DNA of 64,000 nt, from assembly GCF_018324685.1 (NCBI RefSeq), contig NZ_AP023354.1, forward strand, positions 3,658,001 to 3,722,000, written 5' to 3'. The position numbers and the translations under genes were made by a program. Positions 18,289-26,722 of the stretch are shown here, piece after piece. Below the pieces are notes generated by a model, which was given only the letters and a program-made list of their open reading frames with translations, had not been told where the DNA came from and made no database searches. The stretch is from Actinocatenispora sera (GTDB taxonomy: Bacteria > Actinomycetota > Actinomycetes > Mycobacteriales > Micromonosporaceae). Position 1 is the stretch's first letter. Each line of letters starts with the position of its first letter.

Positions 18289-18891
18289 CTAGCCGTTCAC
18301 GCCGGTGAGGGAGAAGAACTCCTGCCGGGACCGCGGGTCGGCCCGCAGCGTGCCGAGCAGGGTGGAGGTGACGGTGGTACTGCCGGTCGCCTGCACGCCG
18401 CGCAGCGTCATGCAGGTGTGCTCGGCATCGATGACGACGCCGACACCCTTGGGGTGCAGCTGCTCGTCCAGCCAGTCGGCGATCTGCTTGGTCAGCCGCT
18501 CCTGCACCTGGGGCCGGCAGGCGAAGTGCTCCACGATGCGGGCCAGCTTGGACAGCCCGAGGATCCGGCTGCCCGGGAGGTATCCCACGTGCGCGACGCC
18601 GACGAACGGCAGCAGGTGATGCTCGCACACCGACCGGATCGGGATGGAACGGGCGAGCACCAGCTCGTCATAGCCCTCGTCGTTGGGGAACGTGGTCAGA
18701 TCGAAAGGGCGGGGGGTGAACAGTTCGGCATAGGCGCGGGCCATTCGGCCGGGGGTGTCCTGCAGGCTCTCCGCGTCCAGGTCGACGCCCAGCGCCGCGA
18801 TGAAGTCCGCTGCGGCTTGCTCGGCCGCGGCGAGATCCATGCCCGCCTCCGGCTGCTTGACGACCCGCAGTGCGCCGCTCGTGGTGGTCAT
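18289..18891 (-). CDS. folE: GTP cyclohydrolase I
   Basis: 200 residues from ATG 18891 with GAGAGGAG upstream. The enzyme converts GTP to 7,8-dihydroneopterin triphosphate, the first step of tetrahydrofolate and pterin synthesis. The zinc ligands appear in SVCEHHLLPF and EHTCMTLRGV. The motif RMARAYAELF and the QVQERLTKQIADWL helix are also present. It stands alone without other folate genes and faces a Cys-containing HTH regulator at 19012. It could be a second, regulated copy supplying a pterin or deazapurine pathway; the window cannot decide that. Confidence 0.96.
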   Translation of the reverse strand: MTTTSGALRVVKQPEAGMDLAAAEQAAADFIAALGVDLDAESLQDTPGRMARAYAELFTPRPFDLTTFPNDEGYDELVLARSIPIRSVCEHHLLPFVGVAHVGYLPGSRILGLSKLARIVEHFACRPQVQERLTKQIADWLDEQLHPKGVGVVIDAEHTCMTLRGVQATGSTTVTSTLLGTLRADPRSRQEFFSLTGVNG

Positions 18892-19011
18892 CGGACTCCT
18901 CTCCATTTCGCTAACAAGTGTTGGTCATATTTGGCGCCGTGGTCAAGAGTGAGTGGCAGATCTATCGGGCGACGGGTTTTCGGACACGCTCATCGGAGTT
19001 ACGGTGAGACG

Positions 19012-19707
19012 GTGAGCACAGATCCGGCGGTCCGGGCCGTCGCCGCGCTCGACGACGAACAGCGCGCCCGCATCTACGCCTTCGTCCGCGCCGAGCACCG
19101 ACCGGTGACCCGGGAACAGGCGGGTGCCGCCGTCGGCATCTCCCGCAAGCTGGCCGCGTTCCACCTGGACAAACTGGTCGCGACCGGCCTGCTGCGGGTG
19201 CGCGACCAGGAGGCCGCCGGCGAGCCGCGGGTCGGCCGCCGCCCGAAGGTGTACGAGCCGACCGACGTCGAGGTGCGGATCAACATCCCGGCCCGGCAGC
19301 ACGACCTGCTCGCCACGATCCTGCTCGACACCGTACTGGCGGGAGACGCCCCCGGTGGCGCCGTCGAGGCCGCGACCCGGGTCGCGCACCGGCGCGGCGT
19401 CGAACTGGGCGCGGCGGTACGGGCCGAGCGGCGTCCCGGCCGGCTCGGTGCCGAGCGGGCCCTGCACCTCGCCGCGCAGCTGCTCGCCCGCTACGGGTAC
19501 GAACCGGTCCGGCCGACACCGACCTGCCTGCGGCTGCGCAACTGCCCGTTCCATCCGCTGACCGACCGGGCGCCGGAGCTGGTGTGCGCGATCAACCACG
19601 CGTTCATCGCCGGCATCCTCGACGGCGTCGAGGCGGACAGCCTCACCGCGACGCTGACCCCGCCGGCCGACGGCGGCTGCTGCGTCCAACTCACCCCGCG
19701 CCGCTGA
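19012..19707 (+). CDS. ArsR/SufR-like HTH regulator with C-terminal cysteines
   Basis: 231 residues from GTG 19012. The N-terminal winged helix (VTREQAGAAVGISRKLAAFH, then LDKLVATGLLRV) is ArsR/MarR-like, and GRRPKVYEPT is the wing. The C-terminal half holds four to five Cys (TCLRLRNCPFH, ELVCAIN, GGCCVQL) spaced like the ligands of SufR-type iron-sulfur or metal-sensing regulators. It is divergent from folE, and AACAAGTGTT at 18913-18922 lies between them. Sensing of a metal or Fe-S cluster is inferred from the Cys pattern only. Confidence 0.85.
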   Translation: MSTDPAVRAVAALDDEQRARIYAFVRAEHRPVTREQAGAAVGISRKLAAFHLDKLVATGLLRVRDQEAAGEPRVGRRPKVYEPTDVEVRINIPARQHDLLATILLDTVLAGDAPGGAVEAATRVAHRRGVELGAAVRAERRPGRLGAERALHLAAQLLARYGYEPVRPTPTCLRLRNCPFHPLTDRAPELVCAINHAFIAGILDGVEADSLTATLTPPADGGCCVQLTPRR

Positions 19708-19753
19708 CCCTCACCGCCCGACGTTTCCGGCCGCGCCGCTGACCCTCACCGCC
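19696..19753. repeat. 35-bp tandem duplication of a gene 3' end
   Basis: A 23-bp block beginning CCGCGCCGCTGACCC occurs at 19696-19718, where it contains the stop codon of the HTH regulator, and again at 19731-19753, a period of 35 bp. It looks like a duplicated gene terminus. Confidence 0.65.
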
Positions 19754-19847
19754 GGGACGCGTCGGGCCGGGTCGCTCGACCACCCGCCCCGACGCGGCCG
19801 GGCGTCGCTGGACCGGCCAGCCCCCACATCCGGCCGCCCGGATCGAG

Positions 19848-19868
19848 GACCGTCCGGCGTGGACGGTC
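19848..19868. terminator. Hairpin between convergent genes
   Basis: GACCGTCC and GGACGGTC pair perfectly around a 5-nt loop, between the end of the HTH regulator and the end of the ADP-ribosylglycohydrolase gene. Confidence 0.6.
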
Positions 19869-19891
19869 GCGGCGCGGGGGCGGGCCGAGGT

Positions 19892-20905
19892 TCAGGCGTC
19901 CCAGGCCGCGCCGAGGGCAAGCAGCCGCTCGCGGTACTCGATCGCCGCGGCCCACTCGGCCGGCCAACCGTCGGCGCCGCGGTACGCGCCGGCGAAGGCG
20001 CCGGCCAGTGCGGCGATCGAGTCGGAGTCGCCGGAGGAGTATGCCGCGCGCCGGACCACCGCGGGCGGATCGTCGGCGAGCAGGAGGAAGCAGTACAGCG
20101 CGGTGGCGAGCGCCTCCTCGGCGATCCAGCCGGCACCGGTGGCCAGGCACGGGTCGGCATCCGGATCGGGGGAGGCGAGCGCCGCGTCGAGCCGGTCCAG
20201 CGCGGCCAGGCACTCGTCGAAGCCGCGGGCGACGAACGACGCTGGATCCGGGTCGTGGCCGTGCTCGGCGAGATCGCCCAGCCAGTCGGCCCGGTAGGTC
20301 GACCGGTTCGTCCCCGCGTACTCACGCAGCCGGCTCACCAGCTCGCCCGGCTCGGTGCCCTGCGCGAGCAGCCAGATCGCCTGCATGGTCAGATCGCTCG
20401 CGGCGAGCGCCGTCGGGTGCCCGTGGGTGAGCGCGGACTGCAACTGGGCGGCGCCGGACCGCTGCACCGGATCGAGCCCGGGTACCAGCGCGACCGGTGC
20501 GACCCGCATGTTGGCGCCGCACCCCTTCGAGCCGAGCTGGCTCGCCGCCTGCCAGCGACCGCCGCGGCTGAGGTTCTCGCAGGCGCGCAGGCAGGTCGCG
20601 CCGGGCGCGCGGTTGTTGTCCGGGGACGCCCACCACTCGAGGAAGTGCGCGCGGGTTGGCGGTTCCATCCGCGCCGCCGTCAGCGGCCCCGCCGCGGTCG
20701 CCTCGCGCAGCGCCTCGCCCAGCGCGAGCGTCATCTGCGTGTCGTCGCTGACGACCGCGACCCCGCCGGAGAGCGCCAGCGCCATCTCGCGCCACGGCCC
20801 GCACTTCGCGGCGATCCGGGCGACGTCGTCGAACTCGGTCGGGAACCCCATCGCGTCGCCGATCGCCAGGCCCAGCAGTACCCCCGTCGCCGCCCGTTTC
20901 GCCAT
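19892..20905 (-). CDS. ADP-ribosylglycohydrolase family protein (DraG-like)
   Basis: 337 residues from ATG 20905 (MAKRAATGVLLGLAIGDAMG). The dinuclear-metal motifs of the family are visible: GDAMGFPTEF near the N-terminus, SDDTQMTLALGEAL, and SSGDSDSIAALAGAFAGA near the C-terminus. These enzymes remove ADP-ribose from proteins or related substrates, and the fold is all-helical. No ADP-ribosyltransferase gene lies nearby, so its target is not shown. It may be housekeeping. Confidence 0.93.
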   Translation of the reverse strand: MAKRAATGVLLGLAIGDAMGFPTEFDDVARIAAKCGPWREMALALSGGVAVVSDDTQMTLALGEALREATAAGPLTAARMEPPTRAHFLEWWASPDNNRAPGATCLRACENLSRGGRWQAASQLGSKGCGANMRVAPVALVPGLDPVQRSGAAQLQSALTHGHPTALAASDLTMQAIWLLAQGTEPGELVSRLREYAGTNRSTYRADWLGDLAEHGHDPDPASFVARGFDECLAALDRLDAALASPDPDADPCLATGAGWIAEEALATALYCFLLLADDPPAVVRRAAYSSGDSDSIAALAGAFAGAYRGADGWPAEWAAAIEYRERLLALGAAWDA

Positions 20906-20955
20906 CGACCCTCGCTCCCCACGCTCCGTACCGCCGGAGGCGAAGCCTAACCGGA

Positions 20956-21177
20956 TCACGCCGTCGCAGCGACCAGGGCGGTGGCGAAGGTCGCGGTGAT
21001 GCCGGTCCACAGCACGGCGAAACCGAGGTGCCCGGCGGTACGCAGTCGCGAACCGCGCCAGATCGACGGAGTGAACGCGGCGAACTGGCAGAGCCAGCGG
21101 GAGCCCCAGAACACGCACTCACCGGCCAGGATCGCGGCCGCCAGCTGCCCGCCGGCGAGCAGGTCGCCGGCGCCGCG
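20956..21177 (-). pseudogene. C-terminal remnant of a small membrane protein
   Basis: A minus-strand frame opens after a stop at 21178-21180 and reads GDLLAGGQLAAAILAGECVF, then SRWLCQFAAFTPSIWRGS and a final helix LGFAVLWTGITATFATALV, ending at TGA 20956-20958. Codon choice and the hydrophobic pattern look real, but there is no start codon and no ribosome-binding site. It is probably the 3' third of a decayed membrane-protein gene. Confidence 0.45.
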
Positions 21178-21191
21178 TTACGCGGATGCGG

Positions 21192-21947
21192 TCAGGCGTC
21201 GCGCAGCCGGAACAGCAGGGCGCCGGTGAGCAGGGCGGCGGCGGCCCAGCCGATCAGTACGGCAAGGCCCGGCCACGGGCCGATGGGCAGGTCGGCCGTG
21301 CCGGCGGTGACCTGCACGGCGAGCCCGGCGCTCATCGGCGCGACCTGCACCAGGTGCCGTTGCCAGTCCGGATCGTCGACCGCGCCGGCGACCACCGGCA
21401 GCAGGTACAGCACGCCCAGCACGACGCCGATCGCCGCCGCCGAGTGGCGCACCGCAACGGCGACGCCGAGGGCGAGCAGCCCGACCAGTACCAGGTAGAG
21501 CACCGTACCGCCGGCCGCGCGGAGCACCGTGGCGCTGCCCGGCAGTGGGCCGCCGGGCAGCAGCGCCTGGCCGAGCAGCAGCGAGAGAACCACCGCGACG
21601 GTACCGGCCACCGCCACGAGCGCGCTGAGTACGGTGGCCTTGGCCGCCAGTACCGCGCCGCGCCGGGGCGCCGCGGCCAGCGTGACCTGGATGGTGCCGG
21701 TGCCGTACTCGGTGCCGACCAGCAGCACCGCGAGCACCACGACCGCGATCTGGCCCAGCTGCACCCCGGTCAGGCTGGTCCGCACCGGATCGCCGGTGCA
21801 CCCGGTGGCCGGGCAGTGCGTCGCGGCCGCGACCGCACCGCCCAGCGCGACCGTGGTCAGCACCGTGCCGGCCACCAGAGCTCCGGTGCTCGCCACGGTG
21901 CGGGCCTTCGTCCACTCCGCCCGCAGCAGCCGCCACCACCCGGTCAT
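21192..21947 (-). CDS. ABC-2 type transporter permease
   Basis: 251 residues from ATG 21947, overlapping the preceding permease stop by four bases. It has six hydrophobic segments and the ABC-2 N-terminal signature (LLRAEWTKARTV). Two Cys lie in the first external loop (CPATGCTGD). The motif GTEYGTGTIQVTLAAAPRR is the coupling-helix region typical of this family. It is the third gene of an exporter operon with the ATPase at 23515 and the larger permease at 21944. Confidence 0.92.
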   Translation of the reverse strand: MTGWWRLLRAEWTKARTVASTGALVAGTVLTTVALGGAVAAATHCPATGCTGDPVRTSLTGVQLGQIAVVVLAVLLVGTEYGTGTIQVTLAAAPRRGAVLAAKATVLSALVAVAGTVAVVLSLLLGQALLPGGPLPGSATVLRAAGGTVLYLVLVGLLALGVAVAVRHSAAAIGVVLGVLYLLPVVAGAVDDPDWQRHLVQVAPMSAGLAVQVTAGTADLPIGPWPGLAVLIGWAAAALLTGALLFRLRDA

Positions 21948-23518
21948 GCGTCCCGCCGGCGCAGCAGCAGCCCGGCCGCGGTGAGCGCGACCACCGTCCA
22001 CCCGCACAGCACCGCGAAGCCCAGCCACGGCGCGAGCGGGTAGTAGCCGTCGAACGGCGTGTACGAGGTGTCCACCTGCGGATAGGCCAGCATCGTCTGC
22101 TGCACCGCGAAGCCGGCCGCCGGGCTGACCCGCAGCAGCCACTCGGCCGCCGGCGCCGGCAGCACCGGCAGCACCGCGGCCAGCAGGTACGGCAGGACCA
22201 GCCCGGCCAGGACGGCGACGATCGCGCCGACCGCGTGCCGCACGATCGCGGCGACCGCGAGCGCCAGGACGGCTGCGACCGCGAGCAGCGCCGCGGTGCC
22301 GACCACGACCCGCGCCTCGGTCGCGGCGGGTACCGCGGCGACCACGTTGCCGTTGGCGCGCAACAGCCTCGTCCCGAGTGCCACGGCCGCGAGCGAGGTG
22401 GCGAGGCCGACCACGAACACCACACCGCCGACCACCACCGCCTTGGCCGCGAGCACCCGGCCGCGCCGCGGGCTGGCGAGCAGGGTCAGCCGGATCGTCC
22501 CGCGCCGGTACTCGGCGCCGATCGACGAGCTGGCCACCACCGCGATGGCGACCAGGCCGGCGAAGGTACCGAGCAGGGTGCGCTCGATCGGCGTGATCGA
22601 GGCGATCGAGCTGACCGCCGGCGCAATGTCCCCCGAGCCGCGCACCCGCAGCGTGCCGCCGGTGTCGTGGTACCCGCCGGCGGCCGTGCGCAGCGGCCCG
22701 CTGTCCCCGATCCGGGTACCGGTCCAGGACGCGCCGGCCGCCCCACCGGTCGCCCGCACCCGGTCGAACGTGGCGGTGGCGACGGTGGGCTCCGGGTGCA
22801 CCGTCGACTGGGTCATCGAGTCGGTGCGCCCGAGGTCGAGCGGGGTCGCGGCGAACACGCCGACCTGCGCGGTCCGGGGCAGCCCGGCCAGCCGGGCGGT
22901 GCCGACCGTGGTCCAGTGGTGGCCGTCGGGCGACACCGAGCCGGTCACCCCGTCACCTGCCCGGGTCAGTCGCAGCCAGCGCGGCCGGCCGGGCGACACC
23001 GCGCCGGGTGGGCCGGCGACGTCGTGTTCGAAGTCGTACTGCAGCCGGGCGCCGTGGCCGGGTGTGACCAGCACCGCGGCGTAGCCTGCGCCGGGCCGGA
23101 CGCCGTTCTTGACCATGATCCCGGCCTTCGCCCACGGCAGGGTCGCGTCCAGCGCGGTCAGCCGTACGGTGAGGCTTCCGTCGCCGGTCATCGGCCGGTG
23201 CACGAAATAGAACCGGTCGGTGACGTTGCGGCCGTCCGGCCCGATCGTGGCCGTGCAGGCCACCTCCCGGCCGTGCGCATCCTGCCGGCTGCACACCGAG
23301 GCGCCGCAGATCAGCAGCCCGATCGCGGCGGTGAGCAGCGCCGCCACGGCCAGCCCGACCAGCCAGGCGGGCACGCTGCGCAGCTTGGTCCACTCGGCCC
23401 ACACCAGTCGCCCGAAGCCCGGCCGGCGCACCCGGTCCCGCCCCGCCGCCGTTCCTCCCGCGCCGTCCCGCCCCGCGGGGCCCGCCGCACGGCTCTCCTG
23501 CTCGGCCCGCGCGCTCAT
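21944..23518 (-). CDS. ABC-2 type permease with large extracellular domain
   Basis: 524 residues from ATG 23518, overlapping the ATPase stop (ATGA). After a charged N-terminus, WAEWTKLRSVPAW leads into helix 1 (about residues 45-70). Residues about 75-300 form an extracellular beta-rich domain resembling LamG/DUF1349 (AGIMVKNGVRPGAGYAAVL, then RLTRAGDGVTGSVSPDGHHW). The remaining five helices with GAEYRRGTIRLTLLASPRR complete the ABC-2 fold. The domain inserted between helices 1 and 2 may bind the transported or sensed molecule. It acts with the second permease and the ATPase. Confidence 0.92.
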   Translation of the reverse strand: MSARAEQESRAAGPAGRDGAGGTAAGRDRVRRPGFGRLVWAEWTKLRSVPAWLVGLAVAALLTAAIGLLICGASVCSRQDAHGREVACTATIGPDGRNVTDRFYFVHRPMTGDGSLTVRLTALDATLPWAKAGIMVKNGVRPGAGYAAVLVTPGHGARLQYDFEHDVAGPPGAVSPGRPRWLRLTRAGDGVTGSVSPDGHHWTTVGTARLAGLPRTAQVGVFAATPLDLGRTDSMTQSTVHPEPTVATATFDRVRATGGAAGASWTGTRIGDSGPLRTAAGGYHDTGGTLRVRGSGDIAPAVSSIASITPIERTLLGTFAGLVAIAVVASSSIGAEYRRGTIRLTLLASPRRGRVLAAKAVVVGGVVFVVGLATSLAAVALGTRLLRANGNVVAAVPAATEARVVVGTAALLAVAAVLALAVAAIVRHAVGAIVAVLAGLVLPYLLAAVLPVLPAPAAEWLLRVSPAAGFAVQQTMLAYPQVDTSYTPFDGYYPLAPWLGFAVLCGWTVVALTAAGLLLRRRDA

Positions 23519-24477
23519 CGCCGCACCTCGCCCGGTCGGGCGGTCGCGTCCGTGGCCGGCCCGGCGGCGCCGCGGTACTGGGTGGCCTCGCGGGTCAGCC
23601 GCAGGTACGCGTCCTCCAGCGTGGCGCGGTGCGGCGCGAGCTGGCTCACCGGTACCGCGGCGGCGGCGAGCAGCGCGCTCACCCGCTCGGCGGCCAGCCC
23701 CGTGACGACCAGTGCGTCCGGGCCGGCCACGGCCACGTCGCCGCCGGCGCCGGTGAGCGCGGCGGCGGCCCGGTCGATCGCCGGCGTGCGCAGCACGACC
23801 CGGTCGCCGGACTCGGCCGCCACCAGCCCGGCGACCGGGGCGTCGGCGAGGACACGGCCGCGGCCGACCACGACCACGTGCTCCGCGGTGCCCTCCAGCT
23901 CACCCATCAGGTGGCTGGACACCAGCACCGTCCGGCCCTGCCCGGCCATGGCGCGCAGGAAGCCGCGCAACCAGACGATGCCCTCCGGGTCCATCCCGTT
24001 GAACGGCTCGTCGAGCAGCAGCGCCGGCGGGTCGCCCAGCAGCGCCGCGGCGATGCCGAGCCGCTGCCGCATACCCAGCGAGTACCCGCCGGCCCGGCGC
24101 CGGGCCGCGGACCGCAGCCCGACCAGGTCGAGTACCGCGTCGACGCGGCTGGCCGGTAGCCCGGCGCAGCGGGCCAGCCAGAGCAGGTGGTTGCGGCCGC
24201 TGCGGGCCGGGTGCAGCGCGCCGGCGTCCAGCAGCGCGCCGAGCCGGCGCAGCGGATCGCGCAGGCTCCGGTACGGCCGGTCGCCCACCGTGGCTTCCCC
24301 GGCGCTCACCCGGTCCAGGCCGAGGATCACCCGCATCGTGGTGGACTTGCCGGCGCCGTTGGGGCCGACGAAGCCGGTCACCCGGCCCGGTTGCGCGCTG
24401 AACGACATCCCGTCCAGCGCGACGACCGACCCGTACCGCTTGCGCAGCCCGGTGACGGTGATGGCGGTCTGTTGCAT
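23515..24477 (-). CDS. ABC transporter ATP-binding protein (drug/peptide exporter type)
   Basis: 320 residues from ATG 24477. Walker A is GPNGAGKST, the signature region YSLGMRQRLGIAAALLGDP, Walker B ALLLDEPFNGMD, and the H-loop SSHLMGE. A C-terminal extension of about 100 residues is typical of ABC-2 antibiotic and lantibiotic exporters. It is the first gene of a three-gene overlapping operon and is divergent from a two-component system 130 bp away. This arrangement often means that the sensor kinase controls the exporter. Confidence 0.95.
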   Translation of the reverse strand: MQQTAITVTGLRKRYGSVVALDGMSFSAQPGRVTGFVGPNGAGKSTTMRVILGLDRVSAGEATVGDRPYRSLRDPLRRLGALLDAGALHPARSGRNHLLWLARCAGLPASRVDAVLDLVGLRSAARRRAGGYSLGMRQRLGIAAALLGDPPALLLDEPFNGMDPEGIVWLRGFLRAMAGQGRTVLVSSHLMGELEGTAEHVVVVGRGRVLADAPVAGLVAAESGDRVVLRTPAIDRAAAALTGAGGDVAVAGPDALVVTGLAAERVSALLAAAAVPVSQLAPHRATLEDAYLRLTREATQYRGAAGPATDATARPGEVRR

Positions 24478-24604
24478 CGTGCCCCTCCGCTCGTGGTGTC
24501 TGGGAGAGAGGTGTACCCGGCGGTACGTGTCAGCCCGGTGTCACCGCCGCGACACCGGCGGCCTGGCAGGCTGGCGGTGGTCGGCGCGAGGAGGGCGGGG
24601 CGAG

Positions 24605-25259
24605 ATGCGGGTGCTGGTCGTCGAGGACTTCGCGGTGCTGGCCCGGGCGGTCGGGGCGGGGCTGCGCCGGGCGGGGCTGGCGGTCGACGTCGTTCTGGAC
24701 GGTGCCGACGCGCTGGAACACCTGGCGGTCACCGGCTACGACGTGGTCGTCCTGGACCGCGACCTGCCTGGCGTGCCCGGCGACGAAGTGTGCCGGCAGA
24801 TCATGGCCGGCGACGCCGGTACCCGGGTGCTGATGCTGACGGCCGCCGGTTCGGTCGCCGACCGGATCGAGGGGCTCGACCTCGGCGCCGACGACTACCT
24901 GCCGAAGCCGTTCGACCTGGGCGAGCTGGTGGCCCGGGTGCGCGCCCTCGGCCGCCGCCGCGCTGCCCCCGGTACTGGAGCGCGACGGCATCCGGCTGGA
25001 CCCGAGCCGGCGCACCGCCACCCGGGCCGGCCGCCCGCTCGCGCTGACCCCGAAGGAGTTCGGCGTACTGGAGTGCCTGCTCGCCGCCGACGGCCGGCTG
25101 ATGTCCACCGAGCAACTGCTGGAGTCGGTCTGGGACTCCGCGGCGGATCCGTTCACCACCACGGTGAAGACCACGATCCGCCGGCTGCGGGCCAAGCTCG
25201 GCGAGCCGCCCGCGATTCACACCGTTCGCGAGGGCGGCTACCGGGTGGGCCAGCCGTGA
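24605..25259 (+). pseudogene. OmpR-family response regulator, frameshifted
   Basis: ATG 24605 starts a receiver domain (VLVVEDFAVLARAV) with phospho-acceptor Asp51 in VVVLDRDLPG and the conserved Lys in YLPKPFDLGELVARVRALG. The frame then changes inside the GCCGCCGCCGCG stretch near 24950-24965. The winged-helix output domain is in another frame (LALTPKEFGVLECLLAADG, FTTTVKTTIRRLRAKLGE, TVREGGYRVGQP) and ends at TGA 25257-25259, overlapping the kinase GTG. The net shift equals one extra or two missing bases. Both halves look under selection, so a sequence error is possible. Confidence 0.85.
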
Positions 25260-26335
25260 CGACCCGGGCCCGGCGCAGCGTGCGAACCCGGCTCACGCTG
25301 CTCTACGCGGTACCGTTCTTCGCCGTCGGTGCGATCCTGCTGCTGGTGCCGACGATCTCGGTCGACGACACCGAGCCGGCCGGGGCCGGCAGCGGTCGCC
25401 CCGGCGTCGGCGTCGGCGTGCACCTGGTCTGGGTGGTGGTCGGCCTACCGCTGGTGGCGCTGATCGCGCTGCTGCTCGGCTGGTTCGTCGCCGGCCGGTA
25501 CCTGCGGCCGCTGCACGCGATCACCGCCACCGCCCGGGAGATCTCGGCCAGCAGCCTGGACCGCAGGCTGGCGCTACCCGGCCGGGACGAGTTCGGCGAG
25601 CTCGCGGCGACCCTGGACGAGCTGTACGGACGGCTGCGCGCGTCGTTCGAATCGCAGCGGCACTTCGTCGCGAACGCCTCGCACGAGCTGCGTACCCCGC
25701 TGTCGGCCGAGCGCGCGCTGCTGCAACTGGCCCTCGACGACCCCGACGCCACCGTCGAGACGCTGCGCGAGACCTGCCGGGAGCTGCTGGAGCTCAACGT
25801 GGCGCAGGAGCACCTGGTCGACGCGCTGCTCACGCTGGCGACCGGCGAGCAGGGCGTGGCGCGGGCCGAACCGGTCGACCTGGCCGACGTCGCCGCGCGG
25901 GTGGTGTCCGCCGCAGCCGGTGACGCCGGTACCCGGAGGATCGTCCTGTGTACCGATCTCGACGGCGCGCCGGCCCGGGGCGACCGCGCGCTGCTCGCCA
26001 GCCTGGTGACCAACCTGGTCGACAACGCGCTGCGGTACAACCGAACCGGCGGCCGGGTCGAGGTCGGGACCTGCCTCGACGGAGCCGGCCGGGCCCGCCT
26101 GCGGGTGGCCAACACCGGACCGGCGGTCCCGCCGGACGAACTGCCACGGCTGTTCCGGCCGTTCCAGCGGCTCGACGGCAACCGGGTGCGGCGCGGCGGG
26201 CACGGTCTGGGCCTCGCCATCGTCCGGGCCGTCACCGACGCGCACGGTGGGGAACTGGCCCCTGCCGCCCGCCCGGACGGCGGGCTCACCATCACGATCG
26301 CGTTCCCCGCCCCGCCGAGGTCCACCGCACCGTGA
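25256..26335 (+). CDS. Sensor histidine kinase
   Basis: 359 residues from a GTG overlapping the regulator stop (GTGA). Two membrane helices (about 17-37 and 60-85) bound a short external loop of about 25 residues, followed by HAMP (YLRPLHAITATAREIS). The H-box is NASHELRTPLSAER, the N-box TNLVDNALRYN and the G-box GHGLGLAIVRAVTDAHGG. The tiny external loop suggests sensing at the membrane or through a partner, as in kinases paired with ABC exporters. Such an exporter operon is divergent here. Confidence 0.95.
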   Translation: MTTRARRSVRTRLTLLYAVPFFAVGAILLLVPTISVDDTEPAGAGSGRPGVGVGVHLVWVVVGLPLVALIALLLGWFVAGRYLRPLHAITATAREISASSLDRRLALPGRDEFGELAATLDELYGRLRASFESQRHFVANASHELRTPLSAERALLQLALDDPDATVETLRETCRELLELNVAQEHLVDALLTLATGEQGVARAEPVDLADVAARVVSAAAGDAGTRRIVLCTDLDGAPARGDRALLASLVTNLVDNALRYNRTGGRVEVGTCLDGAGRARLRVANTGPAVPPDELPRLFRPFQRLDGNRVRRGGHGLGLAIVRAVTDAHGGELAPAARPDGGLTITIAFPAPPRSTAP

Positions 26336-26431
26336 CCGTCGGTACGACGGAATCCGGGCCGGTCTGTGGTGATCGGACCCCGCTGCCGCCGCGGACCCGG
26401 AACCCGCATGGCCGTACCCGGCACCGACGGG

Positions 26432-26722
26432 TCAGGTCGTGCTGGGGCGGGGGAGGCGGGCGCGGGGCATGTCGACCCGGGTACGGGTCAGCGGGGTGCC
26501 CTCGGCCCGGAGCAGGGCCGGCGCGGTACCGCCGTGGCAGGTTGCCGGGGTGCCGTCGGCGTGCACGACGCGCCACCAGGGCACCGCGTCGTCGAGCAGG
26601 GTCATGGCCCGGCCCACCTGGCGCGGCCCGGCGCCGATGCGGGCGGCGATGTCGCCGTACGACATGACCCGGCCGGGCGGGATGGCGGCCACCACCGCGC
26701 GTACCTCGTCGACGATGCTCAT
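26432..26722 (-). CDS. Alkyltransferase-like protein (MGMT fold without the active Cys)
   Basis: 96 residues from ATG 26722, overlapping the DUF488 stop (ATGA). The MGMT C-terminal DNA-binding fold is present (IPPGRVMSYGDIAARIGAG, RQVGRAM). Where O6-alkylguanine transferases have PCHR, this has PWWRVV, so the methyl-accepting Cys is replaced by Trp. Such ATL proteins bind O6-alkylguanine and hand the lesion to nucleotide excision repair. The short length matches ATL proteins. Confidence 0.92.
   Translation of the reverse strand: MSIVDEVRAVVAAIPPGRVMSYGDIAARIGAGPRQVGRAMTLLDDAVPWWRVVHADGTPATCHGGTAPALLRAEGTPLTRTRVDMPRARLPRPSTT

Noticed and set aside
24605-26335. Hybrid receiver-histidine kinase fusion
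   Set aside because: The receiver frame runs openly into the kinase, but a complete winged-helix output domain lies in another frame and ends at the kinase GTG. A frameshifted response regulator explains it better.
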